51,622 bases of DNA from Baaleninema simplex PCC 7105. Lineage in GTDB: Bacteria > Cyanobacteriota > Cyanobacteriia > Cyanobacteriales > Geitlerinemataceae. The number at the start of each line of letters is the position of its first letter. Positions within the stretch are counted from its first letter, which is position 1. A model generated the notes under the pieces. The model had not been told where the DNA came from. It worked only from the letters and a program-made list of their open reading frames with translations, and made no database searches. The DNA lies in NCBI RefSeq assembly GCF_000332355.1, contig NZ_KB235958.1, positions 680,967-732,588 of the forward strand, read 5' to 3'. The translations under genes and the position numbers were made by a program. Shown one piece after another: positions 17,885 through 26,115 of the stretch.

Positions 17885-20140
17885 ATGAACGTAGCATCTC
17901 CCATTTGTAGCTTCGACCTTTCGATCGACCTCCCCGACTGGCTCGACGCCTGTATACGCGGCGACGATCCCCACGGACTCGTCAGCAACCTATCCCCAGA
18001 AGAAATCGACTTGGTCAAACGAGCCTTCGAGTTTGGCTACAGCCTGCACGAAGGGCAGTGTCGAGCGTCAGGAGAACCTTACATCGCCCATCCCGTGGCG
18101 GTGGCGGGTTTGCTGCGAGATTTGGGAGGTAACGGCGCTACGATCGCGGCGGGATTTCTCCACGATGTCGTCGAAGATACCGACGTAACGCTCGACGACA
18201 TCGAAGAACGATTTGGGGAAGAAGTGCGTCATCTCGTCGAAGGCGTCACCAAACTCTCGAAATTTAACTTCTCGAGTAAAACCGAACGCCAAGCCGAGAA
18301 TTTCCGACGAATGTTCCTGGCTATGGCGCGAGACATCCGCGTAATCGTGGTGAAACTGGCCGATCGCCTCCACAATATGCGGACGTTGCACCACCTTCCC
18401 CCTCAAAAACAAAAACGCATCGCCCGCGAAACCCTCGACATTTTCGCCCCTCTGGCCAACCGACTGGGGATCGGACGCTTCAAATGGGAACTCGAAGACC
18501 TTTCGTTTAAATATCTCGACCCAGAAGCCTATCAAAACATTCGAGAACTCGTCACAGACAAACGAGCCGATCGCGAATCCCGCATTCAATCGGTCATTTC
18601 CGTTTTGCAAGAACGACTCCCGCAAACGGGAATTTCCAAATTCGAGGTGAGCGGACGCCCCAAACACCTCTACGGTATCGCTCACAAAATGCAGCGACAG
18701 CGCAAAGAATTTAACGAAATTTACGATATCGCTGCCGTGCGGATCGTCGTCAACACCAACGACGAATGCTATCGCGCCCTAGCAGTGGTTCACGATGCCT
18801 TCAACCCGATCCCCGGTCGCTTCAAAGACTATATCGGTTTGCCCAAACCCAACCGCTATCAGTCCTTACATACGGGAGTGATCGGACGAGGCGGACGCCC
18901 CATCGAAGTGCAAATCCGCACTTACGAAATGCACCACATCGCCGAATACGGGATCGCCGCTCACTGGAAATATAAAGAATGCGGGTCGGTACAGTCGCAA
19001 TGGACGGCTGAAGACGAGAAATTTACCTGGCTGCGCCAACTTCTCGAATGGCAAAGCGATCTCAAAGACGCTCAGGAATATCTCGACAGCATTAAAGACA
19101 ATCTGTTTGAAGACGACGTTTACGTTTTTACGCCCAACGGCGACGTAGTGTCGCTCAAACAAGGGGCGACGCCGATCGATTTTGCCTATCGCATCCATAC
19201 GGAAGTCGGCAACCACTGCGCGGGGGCGAAAATCGACGGGCGCATCGTTCCTCTGGACTCCAACCTCGAAAACGGCAATATCGTCGAGATTATTACCCAG
19301 AAAAACAGCCATCCGAGTTTAGATTGGCTCAACTGCGTAGTGACGCCGAGCGCCCGTAACCGAATTCGTCAGTGGTACAAGCGATCGCACCGAGACGAAA
19401 ACCTCTCCCGAGGGCGAGAAATGCTGGAAAAAGAACTCGGGAAAAGCGGCTTCGAGGCGTTGCTCAAATCCGACCCCATGCAGGACGTGGCCGAACGCTG
19501 CAACTACCACAGCGTCGACGATTTACTGGCAGCGTTGGGTTACGGCGAAGTGACCTTGAATCAAGTGGTGAACCGCTTGCAAGATGCCGTCAAGGCCAGA
19601 GAAGAGGTTCCCGAAACCCCGAAAACCCTCCAACAGACGCTGTCGCTCTCAACCGGAAGCGTTCCCGACACCACCACGAGCAAATCTCCTATTGCGGGAA
19701 TTGAAGGGATGGTGTACCACATCGCCGGATGTTGCAAACCCGTCCCCGGAGAGCCGATAATCGGCGTGGTCACGCGGAGCGATCGCGGCATTTCCATTCA
19801 CCAACAAAACTGTCCCAACGTAGCGTCGATCCCCGGAGAGCGACTGGTTCCTATCAGTTGGAACAGCCCTCATCAAAACGGACGCGCTCAAACCTATCCA
19901 GTGGATATTTCCATCGAGGTTCTCGATCGCGTCGGGGTTCTCAACGATATTCTCTCGCGATTGAAAGACAACAACATCAACGTCCACAGCGCCCAAGTGC
20001 GAACCAGCGACGGAAAACCCGCCATTATCGACTTGGGAATCGGCATTCGCGATCGCACGCAACTCGAGCGCACCTTCGCCCAAATCCGCCAAATGAGCGA
20101 CGTTCTGAACCTGCGGCGTTTGGGGGAAATGCACAAGTGA
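17885..20140 (+). CDS. Bifunctional (p)ppGpp synthetase/hydrolase
   Basis: A 751-residue long RSH (Rel/SpoT) protein controlling the stringent response. Domains in order: HD hydrolase (about 50-200; HDVVEDTD near 92 is the metal site), RelA/SpoT synthetase (about 240-360), TGS (about 410-470; VYVFTPNGDVVSLKQGATP), a zinc-finger-like segment (GCCKPVPGEPIIG) and a C-terminal ACT domain (about 673-748). The synthetase has RFKD near residue 312, the RXKD form of bifunctional Rel/SpoT rather than the EXDD of RelA. It is the only RSH in the window. A GGGGAAC array starts directly after the stop codon. Confidence 0.95.
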   Translation: MNVASPICSFDLSIDLPDWLDACIRGDDPHGLVSNLSPEEIDLVKRAFEFGYSLHEGQCRASGEPYIAHPVAVAGLLRDLGGNGATIAAGFLHDVVEDTDVTLDDIEERFGEEVRHLVEGVTKLSKFNFSSKTERQAENFRRMFLAMARDIRVIVVKLADRLHNMRTLHHLPPQKQKRIARETLDIFAPLANRLGIGRFKWELEDLSFKYLDPEAYQNIRELVTDKRADRESRIQSVISVLQERLPQTGISKFEVSGRPKHLYGIAHKMQRQRKEFNEIYDIAAVRIVVNTNDECYRALAVVHDAFNPIPGRFKDYIGLPKPNRYQSLHTGVIGRGGRPIEVQIRTYEMHHIAEYGIAAHWKYKECGSVQSQWTAEDEKFTWLRQLLEWQSDLKDAQEYLDSIKDNLFEDDVYVFTPNGDVVSLKQGATPIDFAYRIHTEVGNHCAGAKIDGRIVPLDSNLENGNIVEIITQKNSHPSLDWLNCVVTPSARNRIRQWYKRSHRDENLSRGREMLEKELGKSGFEALLKSDPMQDVAERCNYHSVDDLLAALGYGEVTLNQVVNRLQDAVKAREEVPETPKTLQQTLSLSTGSVPDTTTSKSPIAGIEGMVYHIAGCCKPVPGEPIIGVVTRSDRGISIHQQNCPNVASIPGERLVPISWNSPHQNGRAQTYPVDISIEVLDRVGVLNDILSRLKDNNINVHSAQVRTSDGKPAIIDLGIGIRDRTQLERTFAQIRQMSDVLNLRRLGEMHK

Positions 20141-20141
20141 A

Positions 20142-20182
20142 GGGAACGGGGAACGGGGAACGGGGAACGGGGAACGGGGAAC
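20142..20182. repeat. GGGGAAC heptamer array
   Basis: Five perfect tandem GGGGAAC units plus a partial one, beginning one base after the rel/spoT stop codon. A second array with the same unit and also five perfect copies lies at 27102-27136. Confidence 0.95.
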
Positions 20183-20190
20183 AGGCGTAG

Positions 20191-20280
20191 GGTGCGTGAC
20201 TTGAAAAATCGGGTGTCGAACGTGAGACCGAGAAATCGTCACGCACCGACAATGTACACCGCCAACAGACAAGGGTGCGT
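20191..20280. repeat. Third copy of the palindrome-ended 57-bp repeat
   Basis: GGTGCGTGAC at 20191-20200 to GTCACGCACC at 20238-20247, same length and arrangement as at 7961, with internal changes (CGAACG for CGCTCA). The tail is followed exactly 83 bp after the first start by GGTGCGTG (20274), the beginning of another unit that breaks off at once. So this site once held, or started, a tandem pair like that at 7961. Confidence 0.8.
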
Positions 20281-20312
20281 GTTTGGCAGTGTAGAGTTGC
20301 AGAGGGCAGAGT

Positions 20313-20385
20313 GTAGAGTGGGAATTCCTCTTTAACTCTTCACTCTACACTCTTAACTCTTCCCTGAAAGAGGCGCACCGCCCCT
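20313..20385. repeat. Dispersed GTAGAGTG/CACTCTAC repeat, copy 1
   Basis: GTAGAGTG and CACTCTAC enclose a short spacer, then TTAACTCTTCCCTGAAAGA and CACCGCCCCT follow. A closely similar 69-bp stretch lies at 34329-34397. It is non-coding. Confidence 0.75.
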
Positions 20386-20393
20386 GTCAAACG

Positions 20394-20428
20394 AGAAAGC
20401 GAGACACCGCAAGGATGCCTCGCTTTCT
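20394..20428 (-). terminator. Likely petN terminator hairpin
   Basis: AGAAAGCGAG and CTCGCTTTCT form a perfect 10-bp stem with a 15-nt loop, 27 bp after the petN stop. On the minus strand it is followed by CGTTTGAC, a weak T-run. Confidence 0.5.
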
Positions 20429-20454
20429 GGAGATGTCTCCACAGGGCAGACGGT

Positions 20455-20544
20455 TTAGAAGCCTCGGCGTCCCCAGACCACCAACGAGATCGAAAAGGTG
20501 AAGACCACGAGCAAGCCTGCCCAACCAGCACTCAGAATATCCAT
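20455..20544 (-). CDS. petN: Cytochrome b6f complex subunit VIII
   Basis: A 29-residue single-helix thylakoid protein starting [15 protein letters not shown] and ending [10 protein letters not shown]. The pattern MDIL..GW...[14 protein letters not shown] is that of PetN, the smallest structural subunit of the cytochrome b6f complex, needed for its stability. Length is exactly that of the family. The gene is flanked by dispersed repeats and is 57 bp downstream of the small secreted-protein gene on the same strand. Confidence 0.95.
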   Translation of the reverse strand: MDILSAGWAGLLVVFTFSISLVVWGRRGF

Positions 20545-20601
20545 AGGTTTCGTATCGAATTTAAATTCAGCTTGAATACCAAGCCTTATGATACGGCAAA
20601 G

Positions 20602-21009
20602 TTAGGGGATTTCTGAAATCGACAGGGTGTAGGGATGGGCTTCTCCGTTGCGATCGCCGACGTAGATGTAATAGGTTCCTTGTTGCAGGTAGCCGGACTG
20701 TTGCGGCGTGTTGCGGGCGCAGAATCGATCGCTGTTGTCGGGGCCGACGACTAACAACGTGGGATTCCCGCCGCCAGCAATGGAAATTCGCAAATAGGAG
20801 AAATCTTCCGTCAATCGTAACTCGTGGTTGGGACGAGCCGCGATCGCCCCGCAATCGTCGCTGGCTTGCGTTCCTCCCGACGTTCCCGCAAGGGTTTCCG
20901 TCTCGAAACCCGACCGGAGTTCGATCGTTTCGCCTCGCGCGATACCGGGAACTCCCAAAACGACGCCGAGAGCGACTGCGATCGCGATCGAAAGGGGATG
21001 ACGTTTCAT
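20602..21009 (-). CDS. Small secreted protein of unknown function
   Basis: A 135-residue protein with a clear Sec signal peptide (MKRHPLSIAIAVALGVVLG, likely cleavage after ARG-E near residue 26). The mature part has two cysteines (DDCGAIAARP and RFCARNTP) that may form a disulfide, and ends YYIYVGDRNGEAHPYTLSIS, which resembles the closing strands of pre-peptidase C-terminal (PPC) beta-sandwich domains. Function unknown; periplasmic or extracellular location is inferred. Confidence 0.75.
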   Translation of the reverse strand: MKRHPLSIAIAVALGVVLGVPGIARGETIELRSGFETETLAGTSGGTQASDDCGAIAARPNHELRLTEDFSYLRISIAGGGNPTLLVVGPDNSDRFCARNTPQQSGYLQQGTYYIYVGDRNGEAHPYTLSISEIP

Positions 21010-21129
21010 ATTCGATCGACCTCCTCCAAAAATACAACGGTTAGAACTGTCTCAATTCGATAAATTTTCCCAAAGAGAGGAGTTCTACCTTCGTTCTAGT
21101 TTGATTGTCTCTCGTTGCCTTGTAAATCT

Positions 21130-21529
21130 CCCCGAACTTATGCCAGTTATCCGGCGGTCATAACCGGTCGTCCCGCGTCTTCGGGTTCAGCGTTCTCGCC
21201 TTGGAGCGGGGCGCTTCCATTCGCTACAATCAGCTAAGGAACCAGCGTTTCGGTTTCGTTCGCGATAGCGGAACGGAGTTCTTTCGCGTTTTACGAAGGC
21301 TTGTCAATGACCCGCGATTGACTGCCAGACAGTCCAATCGGGGCTTGAGGGGGGTCATCCCTCATCGTAAGCATTGACTAGACCTCAGAGCAGTTATCTG
21401 GAACGGACGGCAGAATACTCCTCTCGTTCTGCCCTCTCCAAACCGAGAAATCCCTCGGTGCTGTCAGACAGGACATCTTGATAGCTGTGGTCGAAGAGGC
21501 AAACACTCCCAAAAGGAGAATTATCTTAA
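21130..21529 (+). ncRNA. Putative omega RNA of the IsrB element
   Basis: The 400 bp ahead of the IsrB gene have no coding signal but dense inverted repeats. CCCGAA (21131-21136) pairs with TTCGGG (21180-21185). ATGACCC (21307) pairs with GGGTCAT (21352), and inside it CGATTGACTG (21315) pairs with CAGTCCAATCG (21330) around a CCAGA loop with one bulge. GGCAGAA (21409) pairs with TTCTGCC (21427). CCGAG (21443) pairs with CTCGG (21454). IscB and IsrB use a long structured guide RNA encoded directly upstream of the gene, with the guide at its 5' end; position and structure fit. The exact ends are not determined. Confidence 0.65.
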
Positions 21530-22678
21530 ATGCGAGTCCCTGTCGTATCAAAAGAAGGTGTTCCTCTGATGCCAACAAAACCCAGTCGGGCGAGACGTTG
21601 GCTCAAAGAAGGAAAAGCGGTTCAAAAATGGTCAGATGTCGGAGTGTTTTACGTCCAACTGACCGTTGAGCCGAGCGACACCCAGACCCAAGAAGTCGCG
21701 GTTGGAGTAGACCCCGGCAAGCACTTTTCGGGTGTGGCCGTGCAATCAGCCAAAGCTACGCTATTCATGGCACATCTGATTTTGCCGTTCGAGACGGTCA
21801 AGAAACGGATGGAGCAGCGACGCACGATGCGGCGTACTAGACGCTCTCGTCGCATCAACCGCAACGTGCCGTTTAAGTTTCGCAATCACCGCTCATCGCG
21901 GTTCTCTAATCGCAAGGGACACAAACTGCCGCCGAGTATCCGTGCCAACCGACAACTCGAATTGCGAGTCGTTAGGGAATTGGCGGTGATATTTCCCATT
22001 TCTACCATCGTCTGGGAATACGTTCGAGCGGATGTCGATCTAACCAGCGGACGGCGAACGGCTCGTTCGGGGAGGGGTTTTTCTCCCGTGATGGTCGGGC
22101 AGCGCTGGGCGATCCAACAAATGGAAGAAATCGCCCCAGTGGTGCAGTTGCAGGGTTGGAAAACTGCCAACCTGAGACGAGAGTTGGGACTGTCCAAGTC
22201 TGGCAACAAAGGTGAAGCGACCCCAGAATCCCATGCGGTAGACGGTATCGCCCTGGCCTCGTCTCAGTTCGTTCGATATGAGTCGTTCCACGGAACGAAC
22301 GTTCGCGGACATCGGTGGAAGGGTAGTGTTTGCATTACTCCCGCACCGTTTCGAGTGATTCGCCGTCCTCCCATCTGTCGGAGACAGTTGCACCTTCTGC
22401 AACCTGCCCAGGGTGGCAAACGTCGCAAGTATGGCGGAACCGTCAACCGGAACGGATTCAGAAAAGGTGATTTCGTTCGGGCGTCTAGGGCAGGACGCCA
22501 ATATTGGGGCTGGGTTTCTGGAGATACCGCTCGTCAAGTATCCGTCAGCGATATTAACTGGAAGCGTCTCGGACAGTTCAGCGCTTCTAAAGTGCAGTTG
22601 CTCGCCCCCAACACGAATTTGCTGGTCTCGGGGGCATCGAACCCCACTCGACCAGCGCTTTGTTCCTCCCGCGCTTGA
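21530..22678 (+). CDS. isrB: IsrB-type RNA-guided nickase (RRXRR protein, HNH-less IscB relative)
   Basis: A 382-residue protein of the IscB/IsrB family. Features in order: PLMP motif (residues 12-15) in the short N-terminal domain; RuvC-I with D61 in GVDPGKHFSG; an Arg-rich bridge helix (about 91-125, with RRTRRSRRINR); RuvC-II with E163 in IVWEYV; RuvC-III with H235 and D238 in SHAVDGIALA; then a C-terminal RNA/target-adjacent-motif-binding type region. Only about 70 residues separate RuvC-II from RuvC-III, so the HNH domain of IscB and Cas9 is absent; known IsrB proteins nick the non-target strand. All RuvC acidic residues are kept. The start has AAAAGGAG 10 bases upstream. No TnpA transposase is beside it. 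Confidence 0.88.
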   Translation: MRVPVVSKEGVPLMPTKPSRARRWLKEGKAVQKWSDVGVFYVQLTVEPSDTQTQEVAVGVDPGKHFSGVAVQSAKATLFMAHLILPFETVKKRMEQRRTMRRTRRSRRINRNVPFKFRNHRSSRFSNRKGHKLPPSIRANRQLELRVVRELAVIFPISTIVWEYVRADVDLTSGRRTARSGRGFSPVMVGQRWAIQQMEEIAPVVQLQGWKTANLRRELGLSKSGNKGEATPESHAVDGIALASSQFVRYESFHGTNVRGHRWKGSVCITPAPFRVIRRPPICRRQLHLLQPAQGGKRRKYGGTVNRNGFRKGDFVRASRAGRQYWGWVSGDTARQVSVSDINWKRLGQFSASKVQLLAPNTNLLVSGASNPTRPALCSSRA

Positions 22679-22695
22679 ATCGCAGATTTCAAGCG
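22672..22695 (+). mobile_element. Right-end hairpin of the IsrB element
   Basis: CGCTTGAA, loop TCGCAGAT, TTCAAGCG: a perfect 8-bp stem that overlaps the last codons of isrB and is followed by GGGTATCCAC. IS200/IS605-group elements end in such subterminal hairpins rather than terminal inverted repeats. The ribosome-binding site of the next gene begins only about 10 bp after it, so the element end lies very close to that gene. Confidence 0.6.
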
Positions 22696-22718
22696 GGGTA
22701 TCCACAAAGGAGATTTTG

Positions 22719-23045
22719 ATGAACCCACAATCTGACTGGCAACGCAGACTGCAAGAGTTGGAACTCGATATCGATCGCCATCAAAACAACGACAACCTCC
22801 CCAACGAGGACCGTCCCAACTCGCTCCAAACCCTGTACCAACAAGCCCGAACCTGGTTTCAAAACCTCCCCCCCATCGGACAGGTGGCGGTGGGGATCGG
22901 CGGTATCGTGTTAGGGTTCTCGATTCTACAAACCCTGTTGCGTCTGGTGTCTCTGGCTATCAGCGTCGCCATTCTCGCCGTTCTCGTTTACGGCGGCTAT
23001 CGCCTGTTTTTCGCCAGTGGTTCCTCTGACGAACCCCAGCCATAA
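22719..23045 (+). CDS. Conserved cyanobacterial membrane protein, unknown function
   Basis: A 108-residue protein: a charged N-terminal half (about 1-50, LQELELDIDRHQ) followed by two close hydrophobic segments (about 53-75, IGQVAVGIGGIVLGFSILQTL, and 78-98) and a short acidic tail. AAAGGAG lies 9 bases before the ATG. It is the first of four same-strand genes with short spacings (6, 55 and -1 bp) that lead to dndE, a DUF1499 gene and an SGNH gene. No function can be given. Confidence 0.75.
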   Translation: MNPQSDWQRRLQELELDIDRHQNNDNLPNEDRPNSLQTLYQQARTWFQNLPPIGQVAVGIGGIVLGFSILQTLLRLVSLAISVAILAVLVYGGYRLFFASGSSDEPQP

Positions 23046-23051
23046 CGCCCT

Positions 23052-23450
23052 ATGGAGTATCCCGTCGAACGCTTCAAACTCTCGCAAACCGCCAAAGACC
23101 AACTGACGAAACTCAAACGTCAAACTCGGATCGATCGCTGGAACGTATTGTGTCGCTGGGCGTTCTGTCGGTCTCTGGCCGAAGAGAGTCCCCCGTCTCC
23201 AGTTCCGATCTCGGGCGACAGCAACGTGGAAATGAGCTGGCGGGTGTTTGGCGGTGAAATGGCCGATGCGTTGGCGATCGCCCTCAAACAACGCTGCTAT
23301 AACGATGGCTTAGACACCGATCGCGACACCCTCGCCCAACAGTTCGCCCTTCACCTCAACCGAGGAATCGGCTACTTAGCTAGCGATCGCGACGTTCAAC
23401 AGATCGAAGACTGGCTGACCTGGCTCGACGGCGATCGCCCCGCGACGTAG
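23052..23450 (+). CDS. dndE: DndE family protein, orphan
   Basis: A 132-residue protein matching the DndE family: FKLSQTAKDQLTKLKRQTRI, RWNVLCRWAFCRSLAE, SNVEMSWRVFGGE and LHLNRGIGYLA are the family blocks. In DNA phosphorothioation DndE works with DndA, B, C and D and binds nicked DNA. None of those partners is in the window. Its neighbours are a membrane protein and a DUF1499 protein, so this copy may serve another function, as with other stand-alone cyanobacterial DndE-like proteins. Start ATG 23052 is 6 bp after the previous stop, with no strong ribosome-binding site, suggesting translational coupling. Confidence 0.8.
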   Translation: MEYPVERFKLSQTAKDQLTKLKRQTRIDRWNVLCRWAFCRSLAEESPPSPVPISGDSNVEMSWRVFGGEMADALAIALKQRCYNDGLDTDRDTLAQQFALHLNRGIGYLASDRDVQQIEDWLTWLDGDRPAT

Positions 23451-23505
23451 AAAACTACCAGAGGGAGCGTATACAATCGGAACTGTCGAGTCAGGATTCG
23501 AGTTC

Positions 23506-24024
23506 ATGTTCGCCCGTTTGCGCGTCGCCGTCGTTGTCCTGTGCCTGTTGCTGTTCGGAAGCGCGATCGCCCCGGCCGCGATGGCCGTTCCGACCTTCAC
23601 AGTCTACCCCCCTGTTTACATGGCAAGTCTATTTCACTTTTCCGGCCAGCGTCCCGATAACTTAGGCGTGAAAGGCGATCGCCTCGCCCCTTGTCCGTCT
23701 TCGCCCAACTGCGTCTCGAGTCACAGCGACGACTCCGAACATTCGATCGCCCCGTTGACTTACGACACGACGTCCGAAGCAGCGATCGCGCGATTGAAAG
23801 ACCTCTTACAAACAACCGAAAACGCCGAAATTATCGAAGCGAAACCCAACTATCTCTACGCCGAATTTACCTCGAAACTCATGGGGTTCGTGGACGACGT
23901 AGAATTTTTTGCACCCGAGGGTGAGGGGGTCGTCCACGTGCGATCGGCCTCTCGTCTGGGTCAGTCCGATCTCGGTGTTAACCGCCAGCGGATCGAAGAC
24001 CTCCGAAAACAGTTTGACGGCTGA
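23506..24024 (+). CDS. DUF1499 family exported protein
   Basis: A 172-residue protein with a signal peptide (residues 1-28, VVVLCLLLFGSAIAPAAMA) and the DUF1499 signature LAPCPSSPNCVSSHSDDSEHSIAPL near residue 60-85, followed by conserved YLYAEFTSKLMGFVDDVEFF and the C-terminal VRSASRLGQSDLGVNRQRIE. The family is common in cyanobacteria and plastids; its role is unknown. Its stop overlaps the start of the next gene (TGATG). Confidence 0.88.
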   Translation: MFARLRVAVVVLCLLLFGSAIAPAAMAVPTFTVYPPVYMASLFHFSGQRPDNLGVKGDRLAPCPSSPNCVSSHSDDSEHSIAPLTYDTTSEAAIARLKDLLQTTENAEIIEAKPNYLYAEFTSKLMGFVDDVEFFAPEGEGVVHVRSASRLGQSDLGVNRQRIEDLRKQFDG

Positions 24025-25052
24025 TGTCACGCTCGATTCCCCTGTGGCAGCGACTCCTACAGCTGCTCGACCACCTCGGACAGCGCCCCGAGGCCGTGAG
24101 TACGCTACTGTATCTTCTCGTAGCCGTGGGCGGTTGTGCCATTGTCGTTCAGAACCGTTTGTTTCTGCGATCGCGCTCCCCCATCCCTTCGGACTATACC
24201 CCGTTTGCGGGGGTGGGTCTGGCACAGCCGACGCCGTCTGCGTCTCCCGTTCCAATTCCGAGACCTTTACCGCCGCCAGAGGTCGCGATCGCCTTCGACG
24301 CCACAGAACGCGCGAAATTGGCGGCAGTTGCCGATCGCCGCTGGGACGGGCGACGCTGGTACTTACAGAAATCCGCCGAACTCACCGCCTATCTGTCTGA
24401 CGAGTTTCTCGAACGTCGGGCAGAAATTGCAGCCGATACGGGTATTTACCCCAACAAATCCGATTACGATCGCTTGAAACTGGCTGAATACCGACAGTTT
24501 GTCGAAACGCAGCCGCAAATTCGCCGCGCCATCGTCGGGAGTTCCATCGCCTTGGCAATTCCCGACGAGTTTTTAGGACCGAACGATGTTAATTTGGGGG
24601 TTCCCGCCTATCGCCTCGCGGAAATGACCGCCCAAGTCCAACAACTTGCAGATAGCCATCCTCCTGAAGAAATCGTCGTGTTCGGCGCCGCGACGCCGGA
24701 ACTGCTCAACCACGGACGACCGCAGGAGATTTTCGGCGATGCGCTAGTGTTAATCGAGACGATCCGCCGCAAATACCCCGAAACCCGGTTGGTGTTTGCC
24801 TCGGTGTTACCGCGATCGCCTGACGAAGACCTCAACGATCCCCGGATGGCAGATGTGGATAACGCCGCCGTCCATCAGATCGATCGCGAACTCAAAGAAG
24901 TCCTCGATCGCTATCCCGACATCGAGTTTCTCGATCTCAATCCCTACTTTACGGACGAGTCGGGGAATCTCAAGCGGGAGTTTTCGACGGACGGACTCCA
25001 TCCCAACCCTCGGGCGGCGTTAGTGTTGTTAAAGCTGCTCGATCGTCTGTGA
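24024..25052 (+). CDS. SGNH-hydrolase-like membrane-anchored protein
   Basis: A 342-residue protein with one N-terminal transmembrane helix (about 27-45, TLLYLLVAVGGCAIVVQ), a Pro-rich linker (about 65-90) and a C-terminal SGNH-like domain. Block I appears as IVGSSIALAIPDEF, a Gly block as NLGVPAYRL, and block V as TDGLHPNPRA with the catalytic Asp and His. The block III GxND motif is replaced by FGAATPE, so catalytic competence is uncertain. It begins inside the stop of the DUF1499 gene and overlaps the next, opposite gene by 24 bp. Confidence 0.75.
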   Translation: MSRSIPLWQRLLQLLDHLGQRPEAVSTLLYLLVAVGGCAIVVQNRLFLRSRSPIPSDYTPFAGVGLAQPTPSASPVPIPRPLPPPEVAIAFDATERAKLAAVADRRWDGRRWYLQKSAELTAYLSDEFLERRAEIAADTGIYPNKSDYDRLKLAEYRQFVETQPQIRRAIVGSSIALAIPDEFLGPNDVNLGVPAYRLAEMTAQVQQLADSHPPEEIVVFGAATPELLNHGRPQEIFGDALVLIETIRRKYPETRLVFASVLPRSPDEDLNDPRMADVDNAAVHQIDRELKEVLDRYPDIEFLDLNPYFTDESGNLKREFSTDGLHPNPRAALVLLKLLDRL

Positions 25053-25922
25053 GCGTTTTTCGTCGATCGTGATTTGATACTCCACCTGACGGATGAAGTT
25101 TTGCCAGACGTCGTAACCGCGATCGCTCAGATGAATGCCGTCGGTGGTCAGTTCCGATCGCATTCGTCCGGCTTCGTCGCTAAAGTGAGGGTACAAATCC
25201 AGATAAATCGCGCCGATTTGGTAACTCATCGTCGCCAGTTCTCGGTTGAGCGATCGAATTCGCAGGTTCGACACCGCCTCGTGTCGCGTCGGTAAAATCG
25301 ACTGCACCACCAACCGAGCTTGCGGGTGGTTTTGGTGCAGTTGCAACAGAATCTCTCGATAGTCCGTCAGAATCTCCTCGTCGCTGCGGTTGCCGATGAG
25401 GTCGTTGACGCCCGCCATAATATAAATGCTGTTGGGTCGCGTCCCCTCGAGCAACGAGAGGCGGTTGCGAATTCTGGCGGTATTTTCGCCGCCGATGCTT
25501 TGATTGAGCCAGAGGCGATCGTCCTCGAACAGTCCCGGCCGCAACCACAACGACAGCGAATCGCCAATAGTGACGGACAGGCGGTTGTCTCCCTGACCGG
25601 CGGCGATCGCTTTGGCTTCCTGACCGAGAAGGGCGACCCATTGCTCGTAAGTGGGGTTTTCCCTAGCACCGATCCAGTCTGGTTGAAAGCTATCGCGAGC
25701 TTGACGGGTGTAAAGCGTACCCGATCGCAACGCAGCCAACCGCTGTTGGTACAGTTGGGCAGTCGAGACGGGGACGCGACCGGGAACGACTGCCACCTCG
25801 GACTCTGAAGCTTGCGAGACAATTTCCGTCGTCGGGGTTTCAAAATACGGTAGAGACGGGGGGTGAACCTGCGCCAACAGCGGCATCCACCCCAAGACGA
25901 TCGACACAGAAGCAGGATTCAT
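25029..25922 (-). CDS. Secreted SGNH/GDSL hydrolase
   Basis: A 297-residue enzyme of the SGNH/GDSL esterase family. An N-terminal hydrophobic signal (VSIVLGWMPLLAQ) suggests export. All four blocks are visible: Ser in VTIGDSLSLWL, Gly in NQSIGGENTARI, GVND in IMAGVNDLIG, and Asp-His in TDGIHLSDRGYDVW. It probably removes acyl groups from a carbohydrate or lipid. Its 3' end overlaps the converging gene by 24 bp, and both genes encode SGNH-type domains. Confidence 0.88.
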   Translation of the reverse strand: MNPASVSIVLGWMPLLAQVHPPSLPYFETPTTEIVSQASESEVAVVPGRVPVSTAQLYQQRLAALRSGTLYTRQARDSFQPDWIGARENPTYEQWVALLGQEAKAIAAGQGDNRLSVTIGDSLSLWLRPGLFEDDRLWLNQSIGGENTARIRNRLSLLEGTRPNSIYIMAGVNDLIGNRSDEEILTDYREILLQLHQNHPQARLVVQSILPTRHEAVSNLRIRSLNRELATMSYQIGAIYLDLYPHFSDEAGRMRSELTTDGIHLSDRGYDVWQNFIRQVEYQITIDEKRSQTIEQL

Positions 25923-26115
25923 CGTATCGTTACAACAGAGTACGTCCTTATTTTGCAGGGTCGTGGCGATCGCCTCCGGAGAGTTCGCTCTCCGCGCCGT
26001 TCGGTGAACTTTTCTAAAGTTCCTCCGCCATTGTGGGACTAAATTACCCGCCCTTGCCTAAAATGTTAGCTTAAAGTTCTTCGTTAAGAATTTTTAGAGA
26101 ACAGGAGAAACTCGC

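Noticed and set aside
18068-18685. 205-codon open frame antisense to rel/spoT
   Set aside because: Fully inside the well-supported RSH gene; a shadow frame.
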